From contig JADJAB010000037.1 in the NCBI GenBank assembly GCA_016704435.1, forward strand, positions 9,684 to 73,683: a stretch of 64,000 nt of DNA, in the 5' to 3' direction. Under the pieces are notes generated by a model. It did no database searches, was not told the DNA's origin, and saw nothing but the letters and a program-made list of their open reading frames with translations. This document shows positions 48,160-58,758 of this stretch, piece after piece. This stretch comes from Rhodobacter sp. Lineage in GTDB: Bacteria; Pseudomonadota; Alphaproteobacteria; Rhodobacterales; Rhodobacteraceae. Positions within the stretch are counted from its first letter, which is position 1. Each line of letters starts with the position of its first letter. Both the position numbers and the translations under genes were made by a program.

Positions 48160-48638
48160 GTCGCCTCGTAACGGCCTGATTTGCCGCCATCTTTCAGCAA
48201 GAGCCTGATGCCTTCGATCTGCATCGCGCGGTCCACCGCCTTGACCATGTCATAGACCGTCAGGCAGGCGACGGAAACCGCCGTCAAAGCCTCCATCTCG
48301 ACCCCGGTCTGGCCGCCGGTCTTGACTGTTGCCTCGATCCGCACGGCATTTCGGGCGGGGACGACGGTCAGGTCCAGCGCAACCTTGGTGATCGGCAAGG
48401 GGTGGCAAAGCGGGATCAGGCGGGCGGTCTCCTTGGCGCCCATGATCCCGGCCAGCCGGGCGACCGACAGCACGTCGCCCTTCTTCGCCCGGCCTTCGGT
48501 GATCAGCGCCAGGGTCTCGGGCGCCATCACCACGAAACCTTCGGCCACGGCAACCCGGTCGGTCACCGGCTTGGCCGACACATCGACCATATGGGCCGCT
48601 CCCTGGTCGTCGAAATGGGTGAGGCCCGAGGCGGTCAT
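48156..48638 (-). CDS. moaC: Cyclic pyranopterin monophosphate synthase
   Basis: A 160-residue MoaC, second step of molybdenum cofactor synthesis. The start is ATG at 48638, overlapping the trpC stop by 4 bp. Motifs: [39 protein letters not shown] with the catalytic His, and [20 protein letters not shown] followed by VKAVDRAM with the Lys-Asp pair. Intact. The overlaps on both sides show tight co-translation with trpC and moeA. Confidence 0.97.
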   Translation of the reverse strand: MTASGLTHFDDQGAAHMVDVSAKPVTDRVAVAEGFVVMAPETLALITEGRAKKGDVLSVARLAGIMGAKETARLIPLCHPLPITKVALDLTVVPARNAVRIEATVKTGGQTGVEMEALTAVSVACLTVYDMVKAVDRAMQIEGIRLLLKDGGKSGRYEAT

Positions 48639-49447
48639 ATCCCACCCTGTGCGGTCAGCGGGTTGGCCAGGATGGTGCGGGTCGCGGTGGCCACATCGTC
48701 GGCCCGCATCAGGCTTTCGCCGATCAGGAAGCAGCGTGCGCCGTAGCGGGCAAGGTCGGCCAGATCGTCAGGCGTGGAAAGCCCGCTTTCGGCGACGATC
48801 AGCCGGTCTTCCGGCACCCGGCGGGCCAGGTCGCGGGTGGTGTCCAGCGTGACGTCGAACGTATGCAGGTTGCGGTTGTTGATGCCGATCAGCGGCGATT
48901 TCAGCAGGCTCGCGCGCGCCAGCTCGTCGCGGTCATGGACCTCGATCAGCACGTCCATCTCCAGCGCGAGGGCGGCGTCTTCCAGTTCGGCCGCCTGGCT
49001 GTCGGTCAGCGCGGCCATGATCAGCAGGACGCAATCGGCCGACAGCGCGCGGGATTCGACCACCTGATACGGGTCGAACAGGAAATCCTTGCGCAGGCAG
49101 GGCAGGCGGGTCGCATCATGCGCCTGGGTCAGGAACTCGTCGGCACCCTGAAAGCTGGGGCCGTCGGTCAGCACCGACAGGCAGGTGGCGCCGCCCTCCT
49201 CATAGGCCCTTGCCAGCGCGGACGGGTCGAAATCGGCGCGGATCAGGCCTTTCGAGGGGCTGGCCTTCTTGATCTCGGCGATCAGCCCGTAACCCGAGGC
49301 GGCGGCTTCCTTCAGCGCGCGGACGAAGCCGCGGGTGCCGGGCGCGGCCTTTGCGGCCTCTTCCAGAGCGGCCAGCGGACGGGCGGCCTTGCGCGCCGCG
49401 ATCTCCTCCAGCTTGTAGGCCTTGATGCGGTCGAGAATGGTGCTCAT
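48635..49447 (-). CDS. trpC: Indole-3-glycerol-phosphate synthase
   Basis: A 270-residue TIM-barrel enzyme of tryptophan synthesis. The start is ATG at 49447 ([20 protein letters not shown]). Visible: [20 protein letters not shown] with catalytic Lys, [55 protein letters not shown] and [19 protein letters not shown]. Monofunctional, without a fused TrpF. Overlaps moaC by 4 bp; separated from trpD by a DUF3592 gene. Intact. Confidence 0.97.
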   Translation of the reverse strand: MSTILDRIKAYKLEEIAARKAARPLAALEEAAKAAPGTRGFVRALKEAAASGYGLIAEIKKASPSKGLIRADFDPSALARAYEEGGATCLSVLTDGPSFQGADEFLTQAHDATRLPCLRKDFLFDPYQVVESRALSADCVLLIMAALTDSQAAELEDAALALEMDVLIEVHDRDELARASLLKSPLIGINNRNLHTFDVTLDTTRDLARRVPEDRLIVAESGLSTPDDLADLARYGARCFLIGESLMRADDVATATRTILANPLTAQGGI

Positions 49448-49523
49448 CTGGCGGATCCGTCCTGCTGTCGCGTCTGCCCCACATGATTAGGGGGATTCCC
49501 TGGCACAGGAAAGGGCAGGCAGG

Positions 49524-50240
49524 TTATTTTGCCGTATTCGGCCAGATCGCGCGGTCGGGATGAAGCGGGTCTTCCAGCAGATCGACGCTGTCGCCGGGTT
49601 TCAGGCCGGCAAGCACCGATGCCTTGCCAATGGCAGGGCTGCGGCCTTCGTGCTGGCCCCCGTCGCCGCCGCGCCAGCGATAGCGCAGAATCTGGTAGCC
49701 CTCGACCGAGTGGATTTCGACCACTTCGCCCTTGCGCGGATGGCCGCGCGTCCGCATGCGCTGCGCGCCGGCGGCGCGGCGCAAAAGGAAGGGCAGCGGC
49801 AACCCGCCCAGAAATTCCGGAAGCCCAGGCCCACCCAGCCGGCGGCGCTGGCGTTGCCTTCGACTCCAGCCGGGTTCGACCTCGATCAGGCCGGGTTCAT
49901 CGGGCAGCATTCGGATCGTCAGGGTTTGCCCCATGACCAGCCCGGCAAAGAAGCTTTCCGAGACGCTGCGCCGTTCTTCATGCAGCTCCAGTGTGTTGTC
50001 GGTAGCCTTGCCAGAGGAATAGGCGACCGTGACCAGGAAATCCTCGGACCTGTGGCTGTCGCCGACCCGGCGGGTCTCGAAATGGTCAAGATCGGTGATC
50101 CGTGCTTCGACCGCGATTCCGTCGCGGGCCAGCGCGCGGGCATCGTCCCCGGCGGCGCGCCAGGCATAAAGCGCCAGGGTGGCGACGAGAAAGCAAAGCA
50201 GCGGCACCCAGCCCCAGGCGCGCAGGAAATGTCGGATCAT
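49524..50240 (-). CDS. DUF3592-type membrane protein inserted between trpD and trpC
   Basis: A 238-residue protein from ATG at 50240 (MIRHFLRAWGWVPLLCFLVA). One N-terminal membrane helix, an extracytoplasmic beta-rich segment (EARITDLDHFETRRVGDSHR, then FLVTVAYSSGKATDNTLELH) typical of DUF3592, a basic stretch (RRQRQRRRL), a second, weak hydrophobic segment (LPEFLGGLPLPFLLRR) and a second beta-rich repeat ending DRAIWPNTAK. Function unknown. The weak second helix could reflect a pair of compensating indels near 49800-49840. Confidence 0.75.
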   Translation of the reverse strand: MIRHFLRAWGWVPLLCFLVATLALYAWRAAGDDARALARDGIAVEARITDLDHFETRRVGDSHRSEDFLVTVAYSSGKATDNTLELHEERRSVSESFFAGLVMGQTLTIRMLPDEPGLIEVEPGWSRRQRQRRRLGGPGLPEFLGGLPLPFLLRRAAGAQRMRTRGHPRKGEVVEIHSVEGYQILRYRWRGGDGGQHEGRSPAIGKASVLAGLKPGDSVDLLEDPLHPDRAIWPNTAK

Positions 50241-50311
50241 GGTGAAAAGCCCTTCGATCAAAATCGAAGGCAAGGGTGGCGCTGCGGATCGGGCCTGTCA
50301 ACCGCGGCGGT

Positions 50312-51325
50312 TCAGCTCTGGGTCAGTCGGGCCAATGTGGCGACCTTGGCCTTGGCGGCACCGCTGTCGATCGCCGCGCGGGCGATTTCCACCCCCTCGG
50401 GCAGGGTGGCGGCGCGGTCCGCAACCACCAGCGCGGCGGCGGCGTTGAGCAGCACCGCATCACGGTAGGCGCCCGGCGCGCCATCCAGGAGCGCGCGGAA
50501 GGCCTGGGCATTCTCGGCCGGGGTGCCGCCCAGGATCGCCTCGAAAGGATGCGGCGAAAGGCCCGCATCCTCGGGCGCGATCTCGAATTCCCGCAGGGCG
50601 CCGCCCTCCACCGCGGCGACCCAGGTCGGCAGCGCGATCGAGATCTCGTCGGTGCCGTCGCCGCCATGCACCAGCCAGGCCTTTTCCGATCCCAGCGCCA
50701 GCAGGGTTTCGGCCATCGGCCGGACCAGATCGGCGGAGAAGGTGCCGGTCAACTGGCGTTTGACGCCGGCCGGATTGGTCAGCGGGCCAAGGATGTTGAA
50801 GATCGTCCGCGTGCCAAGTTCGGCCCGCACCGGCATGACATGGCGGATTGCCGGGTGGTGCATCGGCGCCATCATGAAGCCGATCCCGGCCTCGGCCAGG
50901 CAGCGCTCCACCACTTCGGGGCCGACCATCACGTTCAGCCCCAGTTCGGTCAGCGCATCCGCCGCGCCGGATTTCGAGCTGAGATTGCGGTTGCCATGCT
51001 TGGCCACCACCACACCCGCGCCCGCCACCACAAAGGCGGTCGCGGTGGAGATGTTCAGCGTGCCCTTGCCGTCGCCGCCGGTGCCGACGATGTCCATGGC
51101 ACCCGCTGGCGCGCGCACCGCATGGCATTTCGCCCGCATCACCGATGCTGCGGCGGCATATTCGTCCACCGTCTCGCCGCGCGTGCGCAGCGCCATCAGG
51201 AAACCACCCATCTGCGCCGGCGTGCCCTGGCCTTCGAACAGCGCGTTGAAGGCGGTTTCCGCTTCCGCCCTTGTCAGCGGGCGGGTCGCGGCAGTGCCGA
51301 TCAGGGCTTTCAGCGCATCACTCAT
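50312..51325 (-). CDS. trpD: Anthranilate phosphoribosyltransferase
   Basis: A 337-residue TrpD joining anthranilate to PRPP. The start is ATG at 51325, overlapping the trpG stop by 4 bp. PRPP loop [20 protein letters not shown], the [16 protein letters not shown] segment and [18 protein letters not shown], with [14 protein letters not shown], are diagnostic. Intact. Confidence 0.97.
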   Translation of the reverse strand: MSDALKALIGTAATRPLTRAEAETAFNALFEGQGTPAQMGGFLMALRTRGETVDEYAAAASVMRAKCHAVRAPAGAMDIVGTGGDGKGTLNISTATAFVVAGAGVVVAKHGNRNLSSKSGAADALTELGLNVMVGPEVVERCLAEAGIGFMMAPMHHPAIRHVMPVRAELGTRTIFNILGPLTNPAGVKRQLTGTFSADLVRPMAETLLALGSEKAWLVHGGDGTDEISIALPTWVAAVEGGALREFEIAPEDAGLSPHPFEAILGGTPAENAQAFRALLDGAPGAYRDAVLLNAAAALVVADRAATLPEGVEIARAAIDSGAAKAKVATLARLTQS

Positions 51326-51909
51326 GCCGGGGCCGTCACGCGGGCATCGTCAAGGAAGTTACGCAACAGCTGGTGGCCATGCTCGCTGGCGATGGATTCG
51401 GGGTGGAACTGCACGCCTTCGATCAGCAATTCGCGGTGGCGCAGGCCCATGATCGTGCCATCCTCCAGCCAGGCGGTGATCTCCAGGCAATCGGGCAGGC
51501 TGTCGCGGTCGACCACCAGCGAATGGTAGCGCGTGGCCTGAAAAGGCGTGGGCAGGCCACGGAAGACGCCCTTTCCGGCGTGGTGCATCAGGCCCATCTT
51601 GCCGTGGACGATCTCGTGGCAGCGCACCACCTTGCCGCCGAACGCCTCGCCAATGGTCTGATGTCCCAGGCAGACGCCCAGCAACGGCACGCCGGCCGAC
51701 GCGGCGGCGCGGGTCAGCGGCAGGCAGATGCCGGCCTGCGCGGGGTCGCAGGGGCCGGGCGACAGCACGATGGCCTCGGGCCGCATCGCCAGCGCCTCCT
51801 GCACCTCCAGCGCGTCGTTGCGGCGCACCACGACCTCGGCCCCCAACTCGCCCAGATAATGGACGAGATTCCAGGTGAAACTGTCGTAGTTGTCGATCAG
51901 AAGCAGCAT
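51322..51909 (-). CDS. trpG: Anthranilate synthase glutamine amidotransferase component
   Basis: A 195-residue class I amidotransferase feeding ammonia to TrpE. The start is ATG at 51909 ([20 protein letters not shown]). The nucleophile Cys lies in [19 protein letters not shown], the His-Glu pair in [19 protein letters not shown]. It could also serve 4-amino-4-deoxychorismate synthesis as in other bacteria. Overlaps trpD by 4 bp. Intact. Confidence 0.97.
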   Translation of the reverse strand: MLLLIDNYDSFTWNLVHYLGELGAEVVVRRNDALEVQEALAMRPEAIVLSPGPCDPAQAGICLPLTRAAASAGVPLLGVCLGHQTIGEAFGGKVVRCHEIVHGKMGLMHHAGKGVFRGLPTPFQATRYHSLVVDRDSLPDCLEITAWLEDGTIMGLRHRELLIEGVQFHPESIASEHGHQLLRNFLDDARVTAPA

Positions 51910-52108
51910 ATTGCCGAACCTTGCGGGAAAGGGGGTGAAGCGCGGTGCAGGTCGCGCTATACATGGTCAGGTCAAGGCGGAGAGGTCAAGGGCATGGCAT
52001 GCCCTGCGGCCCGCCGTCAAAGCAGGAAGCGGGGGCAACCCGCTGCGCCGCGGTCAAGGCCGGGACGCGGAGATGAGGCGAGACGTTGAGGCAAGAACGG
52101 AGGCAGCG

Positions 52109-53713
52109 GTGATCGGCAGGTTCCTTTTGGGTTCTGGTCTGGGGGCACTGGTCGGGACAGGGCTTCTGGCGCTGGCCTCGGTGGTGGCACCGGCTCCGGG
52201 CAGGTCGCGATTGGCGGATCCGGCGCCCACAGCTGCGGCAGAGATGCCTGAGATTGCAGCCGCAGATCCTGCGGCAGATCCTGCGGCAGACCCGGTTGCT
52301 GCTCCGAAACCCGTCGATCCGGCCAAGGAGGCTGCACCCGCTGCCGCGACCGCGGACCCTGCACCCGAACCCGTCGCTGAAACCGCGCCGCAGCCCGACC
52401 TGACGGCCGAGGCCCCCCCCGCCCCATTGCCCGCCGCCGCCGCCGGCGCCGAGACGCTGCCCGATGCTCCGGCCGCTGCCGAGGCGCTGCTGCTGCCCGC
52501 TGCGCCGGAAAGCCCGGTGGACCTGGACGGCGACGCCGTTCCGGCCACCACGGAAACTCCGGCCGCCGCGGAGGATCTTGCCGTTGCAACCGCGCCCGAA
52601 ACGCCGTCGCAACCAGCCGCGCCCGCAGAAACGGTCGAAGCACCTCTGGCCGGGCTGGACGCACCGGCCGGCTCCGCCGCCCCCGACCAGCCCGGCCTGC
52701 TGCTGGCCGAGGTGGCCCCGGCGCCCGCCGACCTGCCCGGCCCGCCGCCGCTGACGCCGGAAGAAGAGGCCCTGCTGCGCGAGATCGCCGAAGACGGTCC
52801 CGGAACCGCACTGCCCTCTGGCCTGGTCCCGGAGGCCGCGCCAGAGGCGCCCTCGGAACCGCCGGTCGCCGGCGAAGCGCCGCCCGAGGATCAGATCCTC
52901 CAGCCGGGCGGCGAGTCCTCGACCCTGCCCACGGTCCCCGCCCTGTCCGGCGATGCCGAGGGCGTCACAACCGGCCGTCTGCCGCGCATCGGCGATGCGG
53001 CCGTCGATCCCGCGGCTGCGGCAAAGGACGCGGCCGACGACCGTCCGCTGGCCGCCTTTGCCCGGCCCTTCGACAATCCCGAAGCCAAGCCCGCCTTCGC
53101 CATCGTCCTGATGGACGACGGTGACGAGGCCATCGACCGCGCCGCACTGGCGGCGCTTCCCTTCCCGGTCAGCTTCGCGCTGGATCCGGCGCATCCGAAG
53201 GCGGCGGACCATGCCGCGATCTACCGCGCGGCCGGGCAGGAGGTGGTGCTGCTGGCCTCGGGCCTGCCCAAGGGCGCGGTGGCCGCCGATGTCGAAGTGG
53301 CGATGGAAGCGATGGCGCGGGCGTTGCCCGAGACGGTGGCCGTGATGGAGTTGCCGGAAACTGCGTTCCAGGGCGACCGTCCGCTGGCCGCGCTGGTGGT
53401 GCCGGTGATCGGTGGCCAGGGTCGCGGCCTGCTGACCTGGGACCGCGGGTTGAACGCCGCCGACCAGGTGGCGCGGCGCGAGGATGTCCCTGCGGCGGTG
53501 GCGTTCCGCGATCTCGACGGCGACGGCGAGGCCGCCCCGGTGATCCGTCGCTACCTGGACCGGGCAGCCTTCAAGGCTGCACAGGAGGGGCGGGTGGCCG
53601 TCGTCGGCCGGACCCGGCCGGAGACGGTGGCGGCCCTGCTGGAATGGACAGTCGAAGGGCGCGCGGCGACAGTGGCACTGGCACCCCTGTCGGCCGTTCT
53701 GTCCACGAACTGA
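52109..53713 (+). CDS. Divergent polysaccharide deacetylase (YibQ/DUF610-like), membrane-anchored
   Basis: Start chosen at GTG 52109 (VIGRFLLGSGLGALVGTGLL) with GGAGG at 52099-52103; 534 residues. A membrane anchor is followed by about 300 residues of Ala/Pro/Glu-rich linker. The C-terminal domain begins at PAFAIVLMDDGDEAIDRAAL and continues LPFPVSFALDPAHPKAADHA, GQEVVLLASGLPKGAVAADV and VAFRDLDGDGEAAPVIRRYL, the divergent deacetylase fold. Catalytic metal ligands of active deacetylases are not evident. It sits on the opposite strand between trpG and trpE. Role in the envelope unknown. Confidence 0.85.
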   Translation: MIGRFLLGSGLGALVGTGLLALASVVAPAPGRSRLADPAPTAAAEMPEIAAADPAADPAADPVAAPKPVDPAKEAAPAAATADPAPEPVAETAPQPDLTAEAPPAPLPAAAAGAETLPDAPAAAEALLLPAAPESPVDLDGDAVPATTETPAAAEDLAVATAPETPSQPAAPAETVEAPLAGLDAPAGSAAPDQPGLLLAEVAPAPADLPGPPPLTPEEEALLREIAEDGPGTALPSGLVPEAAPEAPSEPPVAGEAPPEDQILQPGGESSTLPTVPALSGDAEGVTTGRLPRIGDAAVDPAAAAKDAADDRPLAAFARPFDNPEAKPAFAIVLMDDGDEAIDRAALAALPFPVSFALDPAHPKAADHAAIYRAAGQEVVLLASGLPKGAVAADVEVAMEAMARALPETVAVMELPETAFQGDRPLAALVVPVIGGQGRGLLTWDRGLNAADQVARREDVPAAVAFRDLDGDGEAAPVIRRYLDRAAFKAAQEGRVAVVGRTRPETVAALLEWTVEGRAATVALAPLSAVLSTN

Positions 53714-53977
53714 GCGTGACCAGGAAATTGCGCGGCTGCGCCGCAAGCCTGTTGTCTCGCCTCTGCGCCTGCCGGGCGCAACCGGCTCGGGCTTGCGCGC
53801 CGCGCGGAACAACTGGAACGGGATGAAGTTCAGGGACGCTCCAGCCCTTCATCTCGGCGAAAATACTCCGGGGCGTTTGAGGGGCAGGGCCCCTCATCAG
53901 TCAGCGCCAGCCATGGGCGCCACAGAGGCAAGACCTACAGGACATGCGCCGGCAGGCGCGCAATTGCTTCACCGCGA
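53714..53977. other. Intergenic stretch with a GC-rich hairpin
   Basis: This 264-bp gap between the convergent deacetylase and trpE genes contains GAGGGGC-AGG-GCCCCTC at 53879-53895 next to AAAATACTCCGGGGCG. Similar GC-rich/ATATTT-type stretches appear at about 46935-46980 and resemble short intergenic elements common in Rhodobacteraceae. No gene seen. Confidence 0.5.
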
Positions 53978-55489
53978 TCAGGTATTGCCGCGCCGGACGA
54001 ACAGGCCCGCATCCTCGGCCGCACGGCGCAGGGCGTTGGATTTGTTGACGGTTTCCTGATACTCGGACTCCGGGTCGCTGTCATGGACAACGCCGCCCCC
54101 GGCCTGGATATACAGTGTCTCGTCCTTCAGCACCGCCGTGCGCAGCGCGATGCAGAAATCCATCTCGCCGTTTGCCGCGAAATACCCCACACCGCCGCCA
54201 TAGACGCCGCGCTTTTCCGGCTCCAGCTCGTCGATGATCTCCATCGCCCTGACCTTGGGCGCGCCGGATACCGTGCCCGCCGGCAGCCCCGCCAGCAATG
54301 CCGACAGCGCGTCCTCGCCGTCGCGGATCTGGCCGACCACGTTCGACACGATATGCATGACATGGCTGTAACGCTCGATGATGAACTGCTCGGTCGGCCG
54401 CACCGTGCCGACCCGCGCCACCCGGCCCACATCGTTGCGGCCAAGGTCGAGCAGCATCAGATGCTCGGCCAGTTCCTTGCCATCGGCCAGAAGCTCCGCC
54501 TCCAGGGCCTTGTCTTCTTCGGCTGTGGCACCGCGCTTGCGGGTGCCGGCGATCGGGCGGATCGTCACTTCGCCGTCGCGTAGGCGGACCAGGATCTCGG
54601 GGCTGGCACCGATCACCTGATAGCCGCCAAAGTTGAAGAAGAACATGAAGGGCGACGGATTGGTGCGCCGGAGCGTGCGATAGAGCGCAAAGGGCGGCAG
54701 CGTGAACTCCATCGCCCAGCGCTGGCTGGGCACGACCTGGAAGATGTCGCCGGCGCGGATGTAGTCCTTGGCCTTCGCCACCGCTGCCTTGTAGCCGGCA
54801 TGGCTGAAGTTGGACCGCGGCTCGCCCACCCGTGCGGCCTCGCCCAGATCGCGGCTGGCGGCGGCCGGCGCCCGGTCGAGATCGCGCAAGCCGTCCATCA
54901 CCCGTTCGGCGGCCTGGGCATAGGCCGCCCGCGCCGACAGGCCCGACCCCGCCCAGGCCGGGGCAACCACCGTCACCTCACCCTTCACCCCGTCCAGCAC
55001 GGCGACGACCGAGGGCCGCATCAGCACCGCATCGGGCAGGCCCAGGGGATCGGGGTTCACGTCCGGCAGATGTTCGACCAGCCGGATCATGTCATAGCCA
55101 AGATAGCCGAACAGCCCGGCCGAGATGGCCGGCAGGCCGTCGGGCAGGTCGATCCGGCTTTCCCGGATCAGCGCGCGCAGCGTGTCCAATGGAGCGCCGT
55201 CCATGGGCCGGAAGGCCTGGGCGTCAAAACGCGCCTCGCGGTTGATTTCCGACTGCGTGCCATGGCAGCGCCAGATCAGGTCCGGCTTCATGCCGACGAT
55301 GGAATAGCGCCCCCGGACCTCGCCCCCGGTGACCGATTCCAGCATGAAGGTATCGGCCCGCGCCTCGCCCAGCTTCAGCATCAGGCTGACCGGCGTGTCG
55401 AGGTCGGCCGCCAGCCTGGCGTGGACGACCTGGTTCTCGCCGCGCGCCCAGGCCGCCTCGAAAACCTCGAAGGACGGCTCCAGCATCAC
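53978..55489 (-). CDS. trpE: Anthranilate synthase component I
   Basis: A 503-residue chorismate-using enzyme, the first step of tryptophan synthesis. The start is ATG ATG at 55489, overlapping the ppiD stop by 4 bp. Chorismate-site motifs: RPIAGTRKRGATAEEDKALE, LMLLDLGRNDVGRVARVGTV, GTVSGAPKVRAMEIIDELEP and YFAANGEMDFCIALRTA. The N-terminal Trp-feedback segment (DTPVSLMLKLGEARADTFML) is present. Separate from trpG, not fused. Intact. Confidence 0.97.
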   Translation of the reverse strand: MMLEPSFEVFEAAWARGENQVVHARLAADLDTPVSLMLKLGEARADTFMLESVTGGEVRGRYSIVGMKPDLIWRCHGTQSEINREARFDAQAFRPMDGAPLDTLRALIRESRIDLPDGLPAISAGLFGYLGYDMIRLVEHLPDVNPDPLGLPDAVLMRPSVVAVLDGVKGEVTVVAPAWAGSGLSARAAYAQAAERVMDGLRDLDRAPAAASRDLGEAARVGEPRSNFSHAGYKAAVAKAKDYIRAGDIFQVVPSQRWAMEFTLPPFALYRTLRRTNPSPFMFFFNFGGYQVIGASPEILVRLRDGEVTIRPIAGTRKRGATAEEDKALEAELLADGKELAEHLMLLDLGRNDVGRVARVGTVRPTEQFIIERYSHVMHIVSNVVGQIRDGEDALSALLAGLPAGTVSGAPKVRAMEIIDELEPEKRGVYGGGVGYFAANGEMDFCIALRTAVLKDETLYIQAGGGVVHDSDPESEYQETVNKSNALRRAAEDAGLFVRRGNT

Positions 55490-57365
55490 TGCAGTCTCGA
55501 ATGCACGGCGTTGATCGCGGCCTCGTCCAGCGTCACCCCGGTTTCCGAGATCAGTGCCTCGGAATAGGCGGTCATGGCATCGGTCGACAGCGCCTGTTCG
55601 ATCTGGGCGGCAAGGGCCGCGCGCAGGGCCTCGGCCTCTTCGCCGGTCTCTTCGGCGGCCATGACCTCGTTCAGCTGCAGGACGGCGACGAAATCGCCCT
55701 CTTCGATGACCCGCACCTCGCCCGGCGCCATCTCGAAGGCGGCTTTCACCAGCCCCTGCGGCGCGCCGTCCACCGTTCCGTCGCGGCTGATGCCGGGGGT
55801 CTGGTCAACGATGCCAAGGCTGCCGATCGCCGCGTCGCCTTCCAGCGCCGCCTTGATCGCGATGGCGCGGGCCGACAGAGCCTCGGCCAGTTGCGCGCCC
55901 CGCCAGTCCTCGGCCACGGCCTCGCGCGCCTCGTCGAAGGGGATCGGCGCGGCGGGCACGAGTTCCAGGAACTGCATCGCCACCACCCCGCCATCGTCCA
56001 GCACGACGGCTTCGGGGAAATCCTCGGCCGTCACCGCATCGGCGGCGGTGCGGAAGGCGGTATACCCTTCGATCGGCGCGGTGCCTTGCTGGCCGGGCAC
56101 ATGGTCAAGGGTGTCGAAGGTCATGCCCATCTCGGCGGCAAGCTCCTTCAGTTCAGCGCCGCCGGCCAGCAGGTCGTCGATCGCCTCGACCTTGTCGGCA
56201 ATCAGGCGGCGGGCGGCGTCGGCCTGCATCTCGGCGGCCAGCACCTCGCGCGCCTCGTCAAAGCTGATGCTTTCGCCGGCCAGCGTGCCGTTGACCCGGA
56301 AAAGCGCCGGGCCCAGGTCGCTTTCGGCGGCGGTGACGCTGCCTTCGGCGGCGGCAAAGACCGCCGCGCCGGCGGCGCCAAGGTCGTCTTGCGACACATC
56401 GCCCAGATCGACGGCATCCAGCGTCAGCCCGCGCTCGATCACCAGCGTCTCGAACGGGGCGCCGGCGTCAAGCCGTGCGCTGGCGGCATCGGCAGCGGCC
56501 TGGTCCGGGAACACCAGCCGTTCGACCAGACGGCGTTCCGGCACCACGAATTCGTCGATCCGGTCGTCATACATCTGCTTCAGCGCCGCCTCGTCCACCG
56601 GCTGGTCGGCCGCGATGGCATCGGGCAGAAGGGCGGCATAGGCGATGCGGCGCGCCTCGGGCCGGGTGAAGCGGTCGATGTTCGCCTGATGCCAGGCTTT
56701 CAGTTCGTCGTCGGTGGGGGCGGGCAGGGCGGCGGTCAGGTCGGCCTCGCCCAGCCGGATCATCGAGAACGACCGCCGCTCGGCGATCCAGCGGTAGAGC
56801 GTGTCGACCATCGGCTGCGGTGCGGTGAAGCCGCCCGTCACCGCGCCCTGCAGAAGCGAGCGCGAGACATCGCGGCGGATCGCGGCTTCGAACTCGGTCT
56901 CGCTCCAGCCCTGCTGGCGCAGCGCGAAAGCATAGGTTTCGCGGTCGAAGGCGCCGGAGATGCCCTTGAAGCTGTCCATCTTGGGCACTTCGGCGGCGAC
57001 CTGTTCATCGCCGATCGACAGGCCCAGGCGCTGCGTCTCGTTGTCCAGCGCGGCACGGGTGACGACTGCGGCGCGCGCGTTGGCGATCAGACCGAAGGCC
57101 TGCGCCTCCTGGATGCCGATGTTGACGCCCAGCTGCGCCTCCAGCGCGGCGATTTCCTGCTGCACGGCGCGGGCGTAATCCTGCGTGGTGATCGAGACAT
57201 CGCCGACCGAGCCGACCGAGGTGACCGTGCCGCCGAAATTGGTGACGCCAAATCCGCCAAGGCCGATCACCAGAAAGCCTGTCAGGACCCAGGCGGCCAC
57301 CCGGTCCCCTTTTTGCGCGGTCTTTTCTCTTCGTCGTCGCCGTGGCGGTGCGGGGTCTTTGACAT
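55486..57365 (-). CDS. ppiD: Periplasmic folding chaperone PpiD/SurA-type peptidyl-prolyl isomerase; 5' one-base indel
   Basis: An inner-membrane-anchored periplasmic chaperone. The true start is ATG at 57365: it reads MSKTPHRHGDDEEKRPRKKG, then a missing base in the run at 57306-57314 shifts into DRVAAWVLTGFLVIGLGGFG, the membrane anchor. Without this correction the N-terminus becomes Pro/Arg nonsense. The SurA_N-like region (GDVSITTQDYARAVQQEIAA), a central region and a parvulin-like domain (RRLVERLVFPDQAAADAASA) follow. Restored length is about 626 residues. Its stop overlaps trpE by 4 bp, a neighbour pair common in Rhodobacterales. Confidence 0.9.
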
Positions 57366-57456
57366 GGGCGGCCTGCGGGAAAGGAGGTTCGCCCGCCTGT
57401 CTAGTGGGAAGGCGGGCGGGGGGCAAGACGGGGCAAGCCTGCCCCATCCGTCCCGG

Positions 57457-58649
57457 TCAGGGGCGAAAGGCCGCGAGACGACGGAACATCTCGGCGATGC
57501 CCTCGGCGTCGATATTGGCGAAGGCGATGCGGATCTGGCGCTTGCCGGCGGCGCTGCCCTCTGGCTGGAACATCGTGCCCGGCAGCATCAGGATGGCGCA
57601 ATCATCCACCAGCCTCTTGCACAGAGCATCGCTGGCCATGGTGAAAGGGTGCTCGACATAGGCGAAATAGGCGCCGCAGCCGAGGAGTTTCCAGCCTTTC
57701 AGTTGCGCGAAGCCGTCGGCCATGGCGCGGCGGCGGGCGAGGATCTCGTCGCGTTCGCCTGCCACCCATTGCCTGAGGTTGCGCATCCCCCACAGGGCCG
57801 CGATCTGGCCCAGCTGGCCGGGCAGATCGCGACGGTGTCGAGGAATTTCTCCACCTCCGCCAGCCGCGCCTCGGAGGCCACCATGGCGCCGACGCGGTGG
57901 CCGGTCAGCCGGTAGGCCTTGGAAAAGGAGTATAGCTGGATCAGCGTGTCGCCCCAGGCCGGATCTGCGAACAGGTCATGCGGGCGCCCCCCGATCTCGA
58001 TCGAGTGCCGGCTGTCGAAATCGCGGTAGGTCTCATCCACGATCAGCGCCAGGCCATGCGTGCGGGCGATGTCGCGGAAGGCGGAAAGGATCTCGGCGGG
58101 GTATTCAACGCCACCGGGATTATTGGGCGATACCAGCACGATGGCGCGGGTTCTTGAGGTGATCAGCGCGGCACAGGCGGCAGCATCAGGGATAAGGCTG
58201 GCGCCGGTATCCAGCGGAACAGTGGTGACCGAGGCCATGTCGAGCCACATCTTGTGGTTGAAATACCACGGCGTCGGCAGGATCACCTCATCGCCGGGGC
58301 CAGCAAGGGTGGCCAGGGCGGCGGTGAAGGCCTGGTTGCAACCTTGGGTGATGGCGACCTGTTCGGGGCGGATGCTGCCGCCGTAGCTGGCCGACCATTG
58401 CGCCGCGATCTCGGCGCGCAGGGCAGGAAGGCCCAGCACGGGGCCGTAGAGATGCGCGTCCGGGTCGTTCAGCGCAGCCTCGGCGATGGCCTGGCGCAGC
58501 GCCAGCGGCGGGCTTTCGACCGGGGCGGCCTGGCTGACATTGATCAGCGGGCGGTCGGACGGGAAGGTCTTGCCGGTGATCCAGCGCCGCGCCTCCATCA
58601 CCGGGGGCGGCTCGGTCGCGGCGAAGGCGGGGTTGAGAGGGGAGGTCAT
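57457..58649 (-). CDS. Class I/II pyridoxal phosphate aminotransferase; one-base indel
   Basis: The start is ATG at 58649. Fold-type I features: NVSQAAPVESPPLALRQAIA, VAITQGCNQAFTAALATLAG, VLVSPNNPGGVEYPAEILSA, IVDETYRDFDSRHSIEIGG and the PLP lysine in LYSFSKAYRLTGHRVGAMVA. At 57816-57817 (plus strand) one base is missing; adding it joins DTVAICPAQLGQIAAL to WGMRNLRQWVAGERDEILAR and the normal C-terminus (QIRIAFANIDAEGIAEMF). Restored length is about 397 residues. Substrate undetermined; aspartate- or alanine-type. Confidence 0.88.
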
Positions 58650-58758
58650 GGGCAGCGCTCCGGTCGGGGCCGAGGAGTCGGGGGTTCACACCCCCGCGCG
58701 AATGCGCGGATTTGCGCTTCCTCCGTTGGATACTTGGGGCAGGATGAAGGGCAGGGTG

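Noticed and set aside
55501..57915. Very long open frame on the plus strand over ppiD
   Set aside because: It is antisense to a conserved chaperone, His/Gly/Arg-rich and without motifs: a GC-rich shadow. The same holds for the plus-strand frame over 1722-3284 and the one over 32000-34680.
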